Positions 35,044 through 43,529 of a stretch of 64,000 nucleotides of DNA are shown here, one piece after another. The notes below the pieces were generated by a model. The model saw only the letters and a list, made by a program, of their open reading frames with translations, did not search any database and was not told where the DNA came from. The DNA is from Paramagnetospirillum kuznetsovii (GTDB lineage Bacteria; Pseudomonadota; Alphaproteobacteria; Rhodospirillales; Magnetospirillaceae), in contig NZ_PGTO01000006.1 of assembly GCF_003284725.1 (NCBI RefSeq), forward strand, positions 151,320-215,319. Reading direction: 5' to 3'. Position 1 is the first letter of the stretch, and each line of letters begins with the position of its first letter. Both the position numbers and the translations under genes were made by a program.

Positions 35044-35152
35044 CTGTCATCCCGAGCGTGGCGAGGGATCTCGTCCTGGCGCGATGGTGCCGGTTCTGAC
35101 AAATCGTTCCAGGCGGAGATCCCTCGGTCGCGAGGCTCCCTCGGGATGACAG
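35044..35152. repeat. CTGTCATCCCGAG... intergenic repeat, inverted pair
   Basis: CTGTCATCCCGAGCGTGGCG (from 35044) is inverted at the other end (..CCCTCGGGATGACAG, ending 35152), and GAGGGATCTC is inverted as GAGATCCCTC, giving a long imperfect stem. A second repeat family inserted in the nos run, between nosL and nosY. Confidence 0.8.
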
Positions 35153-35165
35153 GGGGAGGCTGGGA

Positions 35166-35993
35166 ATGAACGCGATTATCCTCACCGCTCGCCTCGACAT
35201 CGCCGAGTCGCTGCGGTCGCGCTGGTTCGCCTTCTATTCGCTGGTCTTCGGCGGCATCATCGTGCTGCTGTTCGTGTTCGGTCTGACCGAGTCGCGCATA
35301 CTCGGCTTCACCGGCCTGTCGCGCCTTTTGGTCACCTATATCCAGCTCTGCGTCGCCATCCTGCCCATCTTCATCCTGATCACCACGGTGCGCTCGGTGG
35401 CGGGCGACCGCGAGGCGGGGGTGTTCGAATACATGCTGTCGCTGCCGGTGCCGCTTTATGCGTGGTTCTGGGGCAAGATGATCGGCCGCTTCCTGGTGGT
35501 GTTCCTGCCGGTGTTCGGCGCCATGGCGCTGGCGGCGCTTTACGCGGTGGTGCGCGGCGTCGGCGTCGACTGGTCGCTGTTCCTGGTCTATACGTCGCTG
35601 CTGGTATCGCTGGCCTGGGCGTTTCTCGGCATCGGCATGCTGATCTCCACCCTGGCGCGCTCGCCCGACGTGGCCCAGACCGGCGCCTTCCTGGTCTGGC
35701 TGACCCTGCTGCTGTTCCTCGATCTGATCCTGCTGGGGGTCATGATCCGCGAACAATTGCCGCTGGAAGCCATCATGGCCATCGCCGTTGCCAATCCGCT
35801 GCAAAGCTTCCGTACCGCCGCCATCCTGCTGTTCGATCCCCAGATGCTGGTGATGGGACCGGCCGCCTATGTGATCCTGGATGCCCTGGGGCGGACCGGC
35901 TATCTGGTTTTTGCCATCTTGTATCCGGTGGTGCTGGGAACCCTGGCGGCGGGCGTCGGCTATCACCTGTTCCGGCGGGGCGACCTGCCGTGA
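35166..35993 (+). CDS. nosY: NosY, ABC permease of the NosDFY complex
   Basis: 275 aa with six membrane segments and the ABC-2 permease pattern. RSVAGDREAGVFEYMLSLPVPLYAWFWGKMIGR is the coupling region typical of NosY. Its stop overlaps the GTG start of the next gene (GTGA), so the menaquinone genes are translationally joined to the nos genes. Confidence 0.93.
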   Translation: MNAIILTARLDIAESLRSRWFAFYSLVFGGIIVLLFVFGLTESRILGFTGLSRLLVTYIQLCVAILPIFILITTVRSVAGDREAGVFEYMLSLPVPLYAWFWGKMIGRFLVVFLPVFGAMALAALYAVVRGVGVDWSLFLVYTSLLVSLAWAFLGIGMLISTLARSPDVAQTGAFLVWLTLLLFLDLILLGVMIREQLPLEAIMAIAVANPLQSFRTAAILLFDPQMLVMGPAAYVILDALGRTGYLVFAILYPVVLGTLAAGVGYHLFRRGDLP

Positions 35994-36715
35994 GCGGCGG
36001 CCTGTCGGAGAGTTTCGGCTTTCAGTCGGTCACCCCCGAGGAGCGGGAATCCCGCATCCGCCGGGTGTTCGACGCGGTGGCGCCGCGCTATGACCTGATG
36101 AACGACGTCATGAGCTTCGGCATTCATCGGCTGTGGAAACGGGACATGGCCAAGGCAGCCAAACCCGCCACCGGGCAATTGATCGTCGATCTGGCGGGCG
36201 GCACCGGCGACGTGGCGCGGCTGCTGGCGGGCGCGGGGCGCCGGGTGGTGGTGTGCGATCCGTCGGCCGAGATGATGGCGGTGGGCCGGGCGCGCACGGC
36301 CGGAACCGGCGTCGAATTCATGGAGGGCAAGGCCGAGGCCATGCCTTTCGCCGATGCGTCCGTCGATACCGTCACCATCGCGTTCGGTCTGCGGAACGCC
36401 ACCAACCCGCAAGCCGGACTGGCGGAAATCTTCCGAATCTTAAAGCCGGGCGGCCGATTTCTCTGCCTGGAGTTTTCGCGTCCCTGGGCCGTGATCCGTC
36501 CGTTCTACGACGCCTTTTCCTTCGTGGTGATTCCCCGCCTGGGCGCCTGGGTGGCGCGCCAGCCCATGGCCTATTCCTATCTGGTGGAATCCATCAGGCG
36601 CTTTCCCGATCAGCGCGAGATGGCCGCCTTGATGGGCGAAGCGGGCTTTGTCGGTGTAGAGTGGCGAAATCTTTCGGCCGGCATCGCCTGCCTGCACCAG
36701 GGAGTGAAGCCGTGA
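35990..36715 (+). CDS. ubiE: Demethylmenaquinone / 2-polyprenyl-benzoquinol C-methyltransferase
   Basis: 241 aa from GTG 35990. UbiE/MenG family: VFDAVAPRYDLMNDVMSFGIHRLWKRDM, DLAGGTGDVARLL (SAM site), VTIAFGLRNATNPQAGLAEIFRILKPGGRF and LEFSRP. It adds the C-methyl group in menaquinone and/or ubiquinone synthesis. Being next to menA and the nos genes favours menaquinone here (so menG is an equally good name). Overlaps both neighbours by GTGA. Confidence 0.92.
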   Translation: MSGGLSESFGFQSVTPEERESRIRRVFDAVAPRYDLMNDVMSFGIHRLWKRDMAKAAKPATGQLIVDLAGGTGDVARLLAGAGRRVVVCDPSAEMMAVGRARTAGTGVEFMEGKAEAMPFADASVDTVTIAFGLRNATNPQAGLAEIFRILKPGGRFLCLEFSRPWAVIRPFYDAFSFVVIPRLGAWVARQPMAYSYLVESIRRFPDQREMAALMGEAGFVGVEWRNLSAGIACLHQGVKP

Positions 36716-37659
36716 AGCTGGAAACCGGCCTGCCGGACAACGCCGCCGTCGAAATCAAGGATCAGGCGGCCAGCCGCGCCGATCAGCCGCCCGCCGGTTG
36801 GCGGCTGTGGTGGCTGGCCATCCGCCCCAAGACGCTGACCATCTCGGTGGCGCCGGTCATGGCGGGCACCGCCCTGGCGTTTCACGACACCGGGGCGATG
36901 GACCCTCGGCCGGTCCTGGCCTCCCTGGTCGGAGCCCTGGCCATCCAGGCGGGAACCAATCTCTACAATGACGTGGCCGATGCCCTGCGCGGTGGTGATC
37001 AACCCATGCGGCAAGGACCGCCACGGGTCACCGCCTTGGGCTGGGCCAGCCCCGAGCGGGTGCGCCACGCGGCGCTGGTCTGCTTCGCCCTGGCGGCTTT
37101 GGTGGGGCTGTATCTGGCCTGGCTGGGCGGCTGGCCCATCATCGCCCTTGGCCTGGCGTCCCTGGCGGCGGGCTGGGGCTATTCCGGCGGGCCGCGTCCC
37201 ATCGCCTATACGCCCCTGGGCGAGTTTTTCGTCATTGCCTTCTTCGGTCTCGGCGCGGTGGGGGGAACCTATTACCTCCAAACGCAGACCATGACCTCCG
37301 TCGTGGCGATCAGCGGCATCGCCATCGGCGCCATCGCGGCGGCGGTGCTGATGGCCAACAATTATCGAGACATGGAACCCGACCGGCTGGCTGGACGCCG
37401 CACGCTGGCCATCCTGGCGGGGGCCGAGACCTCCAAGCTGATCTATGGCGTCCTGGTCCTGTTGCCCATGGGCCTGCTGGCCTCGCCCTGGGGGCCATCG
37501 GGCGGCATCCTCACCCTGGGAGCGGTGCCATTGGCGCTGTTCCTGTTCCGCCGTTTCGTCGGCGAGGCGCGGGGACCGGGCTTCAACGCCATTCTCGCCT
37601 CCACCGCCCGGCTGCAACTGATCGTCGCCGCCCTGCTGGCGGTCGGGGTGGTGTTGTGA
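36712..37659 (+). CDS. menA: 1,4-Dihydroxy-2-naphthoate prenyltransferase
   Basis: 315 aa from GTG 36712. UbiA-superfamily membrane prenyltransferase: WWLAIRPKTLTISVAPVMAGTA, NLYNDVADALRGGD (first Asp-rich motif), GWGYSGGPRPIAYTPLGEFFVIAFFG and NNYRDMEPDRLAGRRTLAI (second). It attaches the isoprenoid side chain to DHNA, giving demethylmenaquinone, which the preceding gene's product methylates. Eight or nine membrane segments. Confidence 0.93.
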   Translation: MKLETGLPDNAAVEIKDQAASRADQPPAGWRLWWLAIRPKTLTISVAPVMAGTALAFHDTGAMDPRPVLASLVGALAIQAGTNLYNDVADALRGGDQPMRQGPPRVTALGWASPERVRHAALVCFALAALVGLYLAWLGGWPIIALGLASLAAGWGYSGGPRPIAYTPLGEFFVIAFFGLGAVGGTYYLQTQTMTSVVAISGIAIGAIAAAVLMANNYRDMEPDRLAGRRTLAILAGAETSKLIYGVLVLLPMGLLASPWGPSGGILTLGAVPLALFLFRRFVGEARGPGFNAILASTARLQLIVAALLAVGVVL

Positions 37660-37754
37660 TCACCCAAGCGGGCGAGGACGCCCGCGCTCCCATGGCGGTC
37701 GTTCCTCGGAGCGCGGCCATCCTGGCCGCACCTGTCCCATGATCACCCAGGCGG
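37657..37754. repeat. GC-rich palindromic repeat unit, copy 1, with direct duplication of flanks
   Basis: The unit (about 37672-37739) contains GACGCCCGCGCTCC and GGAGCGCGGCC. It is flanked by TGATCACCCAAGCGG (37657-37671) and TGATCACCCAGGCGG (37740-37754), 14 of 15 identical. The first copy still reads V-I-T-Q-A from a GTG overlapping the menA stop, the same as the first residues of the next gene. Confidence 0.7.
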
Positions 37755-38605
37755 CGCTGCCCATGGCCCTGGCCTTCATCATGTTCGCCATGGGCCTGAC
37801 CATGAATCCGGGCGATTTCCGCCTGATCTTCTCCCATCCCAAAGCCATGGCGGCGGGGCTGGCGGCCAAGCTGACGCTGGTGCCCCTGGCCGGTCTGGCG
37901 GTGGTCCTGGTGTGGCGGCCGGAAGCCGACTTCGCCGTCGGCATGATCCTGCTGGCCGCCTGTCCCGCCGGGGTGACCTCGGCGCTGCTGACCCATATGG
38001 CGGGCGGGCGCATCGCCCTGGCTGCTACCATCACGGCGCTGACCAGCCTTGCCGCCACGCTGAGCGTGCCGCTCCTGGTCAATCTGGGGCTGGCCGCCTT
38101 CGCCGGGTATGACCGGGCGGTGGAGATTCCGGTGGGCAAGATGACCTTGGGCATCTTCCTGGTGGATACGGTGCCGCTGGTGATCGGTCTCGCCCTGCAG
38201 CGGTTCTGGCCGCTCGCCGCCGGGCGGTTGGGCAAGGTGGCGCGGCCGGTGGCGACCTTGCTGTTCGCCCTGATCGTGGTGGGAGCCTTCTTCAGTCAGC
38301 GTCAGGCACTGGTGGATCATGTCGGCGACGTGGTGCCCGCAGCATTGGTCCTCAATCTGCTGGCCATGGCGGGCGCCTGGGCGGTGGGAAGTGCCCTGCG
38401 CCTGGACATGGCCGACCGCATCGCGGTGGTGATGGAGAACGGGCTGCAGAACAGCGCGCTGGGGATCTTCGTGGCGGTGACGCTGCTGGGCAACCACGCC
38501 ATGATGGTGCCCAGCATCGTCTATGCCTTCGTCATGAACCTGACCGCCATCGCCTTCATCTGGGCGGTGAAGCGGCGCGGCGGGCTTATTTATTCGGGTC
38601 GATGA
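37739..38605 (+). CDS. Bile acid:sodium symporter (BASS) family transporter
   Basis: 288 aa with about nine membrane segments. ALAFIMFAMGLTMNPGDF, ACPAGVTSALLTHMAGG and ENGLQNSALGIFVAVTLLG are BASS family hallmarks (Na+-site regions). The substrate is unknown; bacterial members move organic acids or pantoate. The gene probably once started as GTG overlapping menA, before a small repeat was inserted at its start. Confidence 0.88.
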   Translation: MITQAALPMALAFIMFAMGLTMNPGDFRLIFSHPKAMAAGLAAKLTLVPLAGLAVVLVWRPEADFAVGMILLAACPAGVTSALLTHMAGGRIALAATITALTSLAATLSVPLLVNLGLAAFAGYDRAVEIPVGKMTLGIFLVDTVPLVIGLALQRFWPLAAGRLGKVARPVATLLFALIVVGAFFSQRQALVDHVGDVVPAALVLNLLAMAGAWAVGSALRLDMADRIAVVMENGLQNSALGIFVAVTLLGNHAMMVPSIVYAFVMNLTAIAFIWAVKRRGGLIYSGR

Positions 38606-39581
38606 CCATGCGGCCCCGGACCTCGCCCTTGAGGATCTTGGCGCCCAGTTCCGGCAGATCGGACAGCTTGCCCTCGGTGGTGAGCGAATCCAGCAGATCG
38701 CCGGGCAGCAGTTCGGTCAGCCGCTTCCACGCTTCCAGGCGCCGGGGCGTCGGGCACAGGGCCGAGTCGATCCCCAGGATGGAGGCGCCGCGCAGCAGGA
38801 AGGGCAGCACGGTGCCGGAGAACTCCACGCCGCCGGCATTGCCGCATGACGCCAGGGCGGCCCGCATGCGCAAGCTTGCCACGCAATTGGCCATGGTGGC
38901 GCCGCCGACGCTGTCCACCACGGCGGCCCAGCGTTCGGCCAGCAGCGGCTTGGCCGGGGCCGAGCCGATTTCACCGCGGTCGATGATGGCGGAGGCGCCC
39001 AGCGAACGCAGGTAATCGTGCTGGCTGGCCCGCCCGGTCGACGCGGTCACCCGATAGCCCAGCTTGGACAGCAAGATGATGGCGATGCTTCCCAGGCCGC
39101 CGGCGGCGCCGGTGACCAGCACCTCGCCCTCGTTGCTCGGTTGCAATCCGTGATCTTCCAGCGCCATCACCGCCAGCATGGCGGTGAAACCGGCGGTTCC
39201 CACCGCCATGGCGCGCCGGGAGGTCAGGGCGGCGGGCAGGGGCACCAGCCATTCGGATTTGACGCGGGCCTTGCCCGCCATGCCGCCCCAATGGGTCTCG
39301 CCAACGCGCCAGCCGGTCAGGATCACCTTGTCGCCCGGCTTGTAGAGGGCCGAGTCCGAGTGTTCCACCGTACCGGCGAAATCGATGCCGGGGATATGGG
39401 GATAGACGCGGACCAGCCGCCCCAGACCGTTGAGGATCAGCCCATCCTTGTAGTTCAAGGTGGTGTAGTCGATCTTGACGGTCACGTCGCCAGCGGGCAG
39501 GTCGGACTCGGTCAGGCGGCGGATGGAGGCGCGGACCTTGCCGCTCTCCTCGTCCAGCATCAGCGCGGGAAAATCGCTCAA
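38586..39581 (-). CDS. AcuI/YhdH-type NADPH oxidoreductase (acrylyl-CoA reductase family)
   Basis: 331 aa from TTG 39581, which has GAGGAGG 5-6 nt upstream; the open frame above it is not conserved-looking. Medium-chain dehydrogenase: VTVKIDYTTLNYKDGL, PGIDFAGTVEHS, GWRVGETHWGGMAGKARVKSEWLVPLP, VLVTGAAGGLGSIAIILLSKLGYRV (NADPH). No zinc ligands. The WRVG.THWGG block is typical of AcuI/YhdH. Its 3' end overlaps the BASS gene by 20 bp convergently. Confidence 0.88.
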   Translation of the reverse strand: MSDFPALMLDEESGKVRASIRRLTESDLPAGDVTVKIDYTTLNYKDGLILNGLGRLVRVYPHIPGIDFAGTVEHSDSALYKPGDKVILTGWRVGETHWGGMAGKARVKSEWLVPLPAALTSRRAMAVGTAGFTAMLAVMALEDHGLQPSNEGEVLVTGAAGGLGSIAIILLSKLGYRVTASTGRASQHDYLRSLGASAIIDRGEIGSAPAKPLLAERWAAVVDSVGGATMANCVASLRMRAALASCGNAGGVEFSGTVLPFLLRGASILGIDSALCPTPRRLEAWKRLTELLPGDLLDSLTTEGKLSDLPELGAKILKGEVRGRMVIDPNK

Positions 39582-39674
39582 GTGGGCCTCCTCGATAAGG
39601 TGGAGCCGAAGTCTATCAGCGTGCGGGCGGCCATGCATCCTGCTAGTGTGACCCGTTGATCGGGGGAGAGAGTC

Positions 39675-40748
39675 ATGCAGTCACGGATCCAGGCAAGCCG
39701 ACCATTCCGCCACCATGGCGGGACGGGGGCGATGATCGCCGTGGCACTGGTCAATCTGGCGCTGTCCATCGCCACCTTGTCCATCTGGCGGTTCTGGGGG
39801 CGGACAAAGGTGCGCCGCCTGCTGTGGAGCGGCGTCACCGCCTGGGATGATCCGGTGGAATACACCGGCACCGGCGGAGAGCTGTTCAAGGGCTTCCTGG
39901 TGGCGCTGGTGGTGATCTATCTGCCGCTGCTGGGGCTTTACACCTGGGCGCAGGCGCTGGTGGTCTCTGGCGATCCGCTGGGCACCATTCTGCTCTCGGT
40001 GCTCTATCCCCTGACCGTGTTTCTGATCGCCGCCGGGGCCTATCGCGCCCGCCGCTATCAGCTGTCGCGGACCCTCTGGCGCGGTATTCGCGGCGGCCAG
40101 ACCGGCTCCGCCTGGGGCTACGCCCTGCGCAGCATGGCGGTGTGGCTGCTGCTTCCCCTGACCCTGGGCTGGGTCTGGCCGTGGGGCGAGATGTGGCTGG
40201 CGCGCTATCGCCTGGACAACACCTGTTTCGGTGATCGCCGGTTTTGCTGCGATGCCGGGGTCGCGGGGCTGTATGGCCGCTTCGCGGTGGCCTGGCTGTG
40301 CATCATGGCCTATGTGGGGCTGGTTTCGCTGCTGTTCGTTCAGACCTTCTTGGACTCCATGCAGACGGGTGAGCTGGACGAGGCGGCGGCGCCGATGATT
40401 CCGGTGATGCTCTTGGGAGCGGTCATCGTCATGACCCTGCCCTGGGCGTGGTATCGCGCCGGTTTCTACCGCGCCATGGCGGGTGGAACCACGTTCGAGG
40501 GGGCGCGGTTCTCCGCCCAGGTGACGACCTGGACGCTGATCCGCCTGAGCATCGGCAATGGGCTGATCTCGCTGTTCAGCCTGGGCGTGCTGCGGCCCTG
40601 GGTGGCCTTGCGCATCTTCCGTTTCGCCTGCGGTGTTCTGGCGGTGGACGGCGTTCCTGATTTCGCAGGCATCCGTCAAGGCTGGGATAAGGGGCCGAAG
40701 ACCGGCGAGGGGATGGTTTCGGTCCTGGATGGGGTGGGCGAGTTCTGA
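39675..40748 (+). CDS. DUF898 (YjgN) membrane protein
   Basis: 357 aa with about six to eight membrane segments in repeats: RPFRHHGGTGAMIAVALVNLALSIATLSIWRFWGRTKVRR and GELFKGFLVALVVIY, GTWYRAR-like YRARRYQLSRTLWRGIRGGQTGSAWGYA, LARYRLDNTCFGDRRF, RAGFYRAMAGGTTFEGARF. These are DUF898 signatures. The gene overlaps an M48 peptidase gene (TGATG), a pairing seen widely; function unknown. Confidence 0.88.
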   Translation: MQSRIQASRPFRHHGGTGAMIAVALVNLALSIATLSIWRFWGRTKVRRLLWSGVTAWDDPVEYTGTGGELFKGFLVALVVIYLPLLGLYTWAQALVVSGDPLGTILLSVLYPLTVFLIAAGAYRARRYQLSRTLWRGIRGGQTGSAWGYALRSMAVWLLLPLTLGWVWPWGEMWLARYRLDNTCFGDRRFCCDAGVAGLYGRFAVAWLCIMAYVGLVSLLFVQTFLDSMQTGELDEAAAPMIPVMLLGAVIVMTLPWAWYRAGFYRAMAGGTTFEGARFSAQVTTWTLIRLSIGNGLISLFSLGVLRPWVALRIFRFACGVLAVDGVPDFAGIRQGWDKGPKTGEGMVSVLDGVGEF

Positions 40749-41800
40749 TGCTCTCCGACGACCGGTCCGGACGCTTCAACGACGGCAAGAGCGCGGCCAG
40801 CCGCAAGGTGCGGCTGTGGTCCCTGGCCGACGGGGTGGAAATAAGGGGCGAGGACGGGTTCCTGATCGCGGTGTGGAAGACCGCAGATCTGGTGGATGAT
40901 GGAGAACTGCCCGGTGGCAAGGGCTTGCGCATGCGCTGCAAGGCCGAGCCCGACGCCCGCCTGACGGTGGAAGCGGCCGTCTTCGTGCGGCCGGTGGCCA
41001 AGCGAGGGACATTCCACTGGCGCATTCCGGCGGCCATGGCCCTGGGAGTTGCGGTCTTGGTGGGCTTGTATCTGGCCTTGCCGAACCTGGCGCGCCAGAT
41101 CGCCTTGGTCGTGCCTTTGGAAACCGAGCGGGGCTGGGGCAATCAGATCGCCGCCGGTTTCGAACGCCAAATGCGGGCCTGCCGCACGCCCGAGGGGAAC
41201 GAGGCGCTGACCCGGCTGGTGGAGCGATTGGCCGCCGGGTTGCCGCCCGAGCGCCGCGCGGTCAATCTCCGTGTTCTCGATAATGCGGCGGTCAACGCCA
41301 TCGCCCTGCCAGGGGCCGAGATCATCGTGTTTCGCGGCCTGCTCGATCAGGCTGGCGATCCCGACGAACTGGCCGGGGTGCTGGCTCATGAATTGACCCA
41401 TGTGGGCGAACGCCACCCCGCCGCCAATCTTATTCGCGGCATCGGGGTCGGCGTCCTGGCGACCATGATCACCGGCGACGCCTCGGGCATGGTGGCCAGT
41501 GGCGCCGCCACCGTCATGGCCGCCGCCTATACCCGCGACGACGAGGCCGCCGCCGACCGGGGGGCCTTGAGACTGCTGAAGCAAGCGGGGATCGGCAGCG
41601 CCGGCTTTGCCACCTTCTTCCGGCGGCTGGAGGTGCTGGAAGGCGGCAAGGGTCTGCTGCCGGCGTGGCTCAGCACCCATCCCGAAACCGCGTCGCGCGC
41701 CGCCGCTATCGATGCCGCCGCCGATCCCCGGAAACTGCCGCCATCCCTGCGCGACGCCGAATGGCGGGCGGTGAAATCCATTTGTGGCAAGGCGGTTTGA
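40748..41800 (+). CDS. M48-family zinc metallopeptidase, membrane-anchored
   Basis: 350 aa. A soluble N-terminal part (~1-95), one membrane segment (IPAAMALGVAVLVGLYLALP), then an M48 peptidase with ALPGAEIIVFRGLL, HELTH zinc motif (LAGVLAHELTHVGERHP) and the third ligand in DDEAAADRGALRLL. STHPETASRAAAI closes the domain as usual. Probably periplasmic quality control; coupled to the DUF898 gene. Confidence 0.9.
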   Translation: MLSDDRSGRFNDGKSAASRKVRLWSLADGVEIRGEDGFLIAVWKTADLVDDGELPGGKGLRMRCKAEPDARLTVEAAVFVRPVAKRGTFHWRIPAAMALGVAVLVGLYLALPNLARQIALVVPLETERGWGNQIAAGFERQMRACRTPEGNEALTRLVERLAAGLPPERRAVNLRVLDNAAVNAIALPGAEIIVFRGLLDQAGDPDELAGVLAHELTHVGERHPAANLIRGIGVGVLATMITGDASGMVASGAATVMAAAYTRDDEAAADRGALRLLKQAGIGSAGFATFFRRLEVLEGGKGLLPAWLSTHPETASRAAAIDAAADPRKLPPSLRDAEWRAVKSICGKAV

Positions 41801-41880
41801 TCCAAGGCGAGAGAGTTCCCATGTAACCCAGATGGCCGGACAGGCGAATGACGCTTGATACCGCTTTCAGGAGACGGAAC

Positions 41881-42813
41881 ATGCTGATCAGGATGGGCCC
41901 GGATATTCGGGAATCCGAGGTGACCGACAAGGGCCTGTGGCTGGATCGGCGTCGCTTCCTCGCCATGGGGGCGGCGGGGGCGGTGGCGGCAAGTGCTTTT
42001 CCGGTCGGGGCGTCGCCGCTGACGGGGGCCAAGAGCGCCTATAAGGTTGATGAGACGCCGACCCCCATGAAGGATGTCACCACCTACAACAACTTCTACG
42101 AATTCGGCACCGACAAGAGCGATCCCGCCCAATTGGCGCCCAGTTATTTCGGCAAGCCGGCCAAGCCCTGGACCCTGGCCATTTCCGGTGAATGCGCCAA
42201 GCCGGGCACCATCGGTCTCGAAGACCTGATCAAGCCCCATGCGCTGGAAGAGCGCATCTACCGCATGCGCTGCGTCGAGGCGTGGTCCATGGTGATCCCC
42301 TGGGTCGGCATTCCGCTGGCCGATGTGCTGAAGCGGTTCGAGCCAAATTCCAAGGCCAAATTCGTCGAATTCACCACCCTGGTGGACCCGGAACGCTTTC
42401 CCGGCCAACGCTCGCGCCTGCTGGACTGGCCCTATATCGAGGGACTGCGCATGGACGAGGCCATGCATCCGCTGACCCTGCTGGCGGTGGGGCTGTATGG
42501 CGAGACCTTGCTGCCGCAGAATGGGGCGCCCATCCGCCTGGTGGTGCCGTGGAAATACGGCTTCAAGGGCATCAAATCCATCGTTTCCATCCGCTTCACC
42601 GAGACCCCGGCGCGCAGCACCTGGATGAAATCGGCGCCCCGCGAATACGGCTTTTACGCCAACGTCAATCCCAAGGTGGATCATCCCCGCTGGAGCCAGG
42701 CCAAGGAACGGCGCATCGGCGAGTTCCTGAAACGCGACACCCTGCCGTTCAACGGCTATGCCGAGCAGGTGGCGTCGCTTTATGCCGGCATGGATCTGGC
42801 GGTGAATTACTGA
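41881..42813 (+). CDS. msrP: Protein-methionine-sulfoxide reductase catalytic subunit MsrP
   Basis: 310 aa from ATG 41881 (GGAG upstream). Tat signal [19 protein letters not shown]. Molybdopterin protein with the Mo-ligand cysteine in [17 protein letters not shown] and [15 protein letters not shown]. It repairs oxidised methionine in periplasmic proteins with electrons from MsrQ. TGATG overlap with msrQ. Confidence 0.95.
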   Translation: MLIRMGPDIRESEVTDKGLWLDRRRFLAMGAAGAVAASAFPVGASPLTGAKSAYKVDETPTPMKDVTTYNNFYEFGTDKSDPAQLAPSYFGKPAKPWTLAISGECAKPGTIGLEDLIKPHALEERIYRMRCVEAWSMVIPWVGIPLADVLKRFEPNSKAKFVEFTTLVDPERFPGQRSRLLDWPYIEGLRMDEAMHPLTLLAVGLYGETLLPQNGAPIRLVVPWKYGFKGIKSIVSIRFTETPARSTWMKSAPREYGFYANVNPKVDHPRWSQAKERRIGEFLKRDTLPFNGYAEQVASLYAGMDLAVNY

Positions 42814-43529
42814 TGAAGCCGCCCGAATCTGGCGGGCGGGACGCCCGCGCTCCCTTGCCCGGCGCCACTGCTTTGGAGCGCGGCCGTCCCGGCCGCATGG
42901 CGCTGAAACCGCTGGTTTTCGCGCTCTGTCTGCTGCCGCTGGTCTGGTTGGGGTGGAAGGCGTTCGACGGCTTTCTAGGGGCCAATCCCATCGAGGCGGT
43001 GGTGCGGTATCTGGGCGATTGGGCGCTGCGCTTCCTGCTGATCGCCTTGGCCGTGACGCCGCTGCGCCAGATCACCGGCTGGTCGTGGCTGGCCCGGCTG
43101 CGCCGCATGCTGGGCCTGTTCGCCTTCGCCTATGTGATCATCCACCTGATGTCCTATATCGGACTGGACCAGTTCTTCGACTGGTCGGCCATCGGTCGGG
43201 AAATCGTCAAGCGCAAATACATCACCATCGGGATGGCGGCGGTGCTGCTGCTGGTGCCGCTGGCCGTCACCTCCACCGATGCCATGGTGCGGCGCCTGGG
43301 GGGCAAGCGGTGGCGCAGGCTGCACAAGCTGGTCTATGTCATCGCGCCGCTGGGGGTGGCCCATCACTGGATGATGGTCAAGAAAGACCTGACCGAGCCC
43401 ATGATTCACGCCGTCATCCTGGCCGTTCTGTTGGGGTGGAGGATAGTGGCGGCACGGCGGGCGGCGCGGCATAATGGCGGCGGTCCCTCTCGCTCGGAGA
43501 CAGCATGCGCCGTCCGTTCCTCATCCTGA
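42813..43529 (+). CDS. msrQ: MsrQ haem-binding membrane subunit
   Basis: 238 aa from ATG 42813, coupled to msrP; a later ATG at 42897 (MALKPLVFALC) lacks a clear ribosome site. Five or six membrane segments with haem-ligand histidines in YVIIHLMSYIGLDQ, RRLHKLVYVIAPLGVAHHWMM. Oddity: residues ~4-28 (PESGGRDARAPLPGATALER..) are encoded by a GC-rich repeat unit, and MKP at the start is repeated as LKP after it, so the true family N-terminus begins at about residue 29. Confidence 0.92.
   Translation: MKPPESGGRDARAPLPGATALERGRPGRMALKPLVFALCLLPLVWLGWKAFDGFLGANPIEAVVRYLGDWALRFLLIALAVTPLRQITGWSWLARLRRMLGLFAFAYVIIHLMSYIGLDQFFDWSAIGREIVKRKYITIGMAAVLLLVPLAVTSTDAMVRRLGGKRWRRLHKLVYVIAPLGVAHHWMMVKKDLTEPMIHAVILAVLLGWRIVAARRAARHNGGGPSRSETACAVRSSS
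42814..42913. repeat. GC-rich palindromic repeat unit, copy 2, inside msrQ
   Basis: The core (about 42826-42896) has GGCGGGCGGGACGCCCGCGC and GGAGCGCGGCCGTCCCGGCC. TGAAGCCGCC (42814-42823) and TGAAACCGCT (42904-42913), 8 of 10 identical, flank it and correspond to the first codons of msrQ. Confidence 0.65.
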
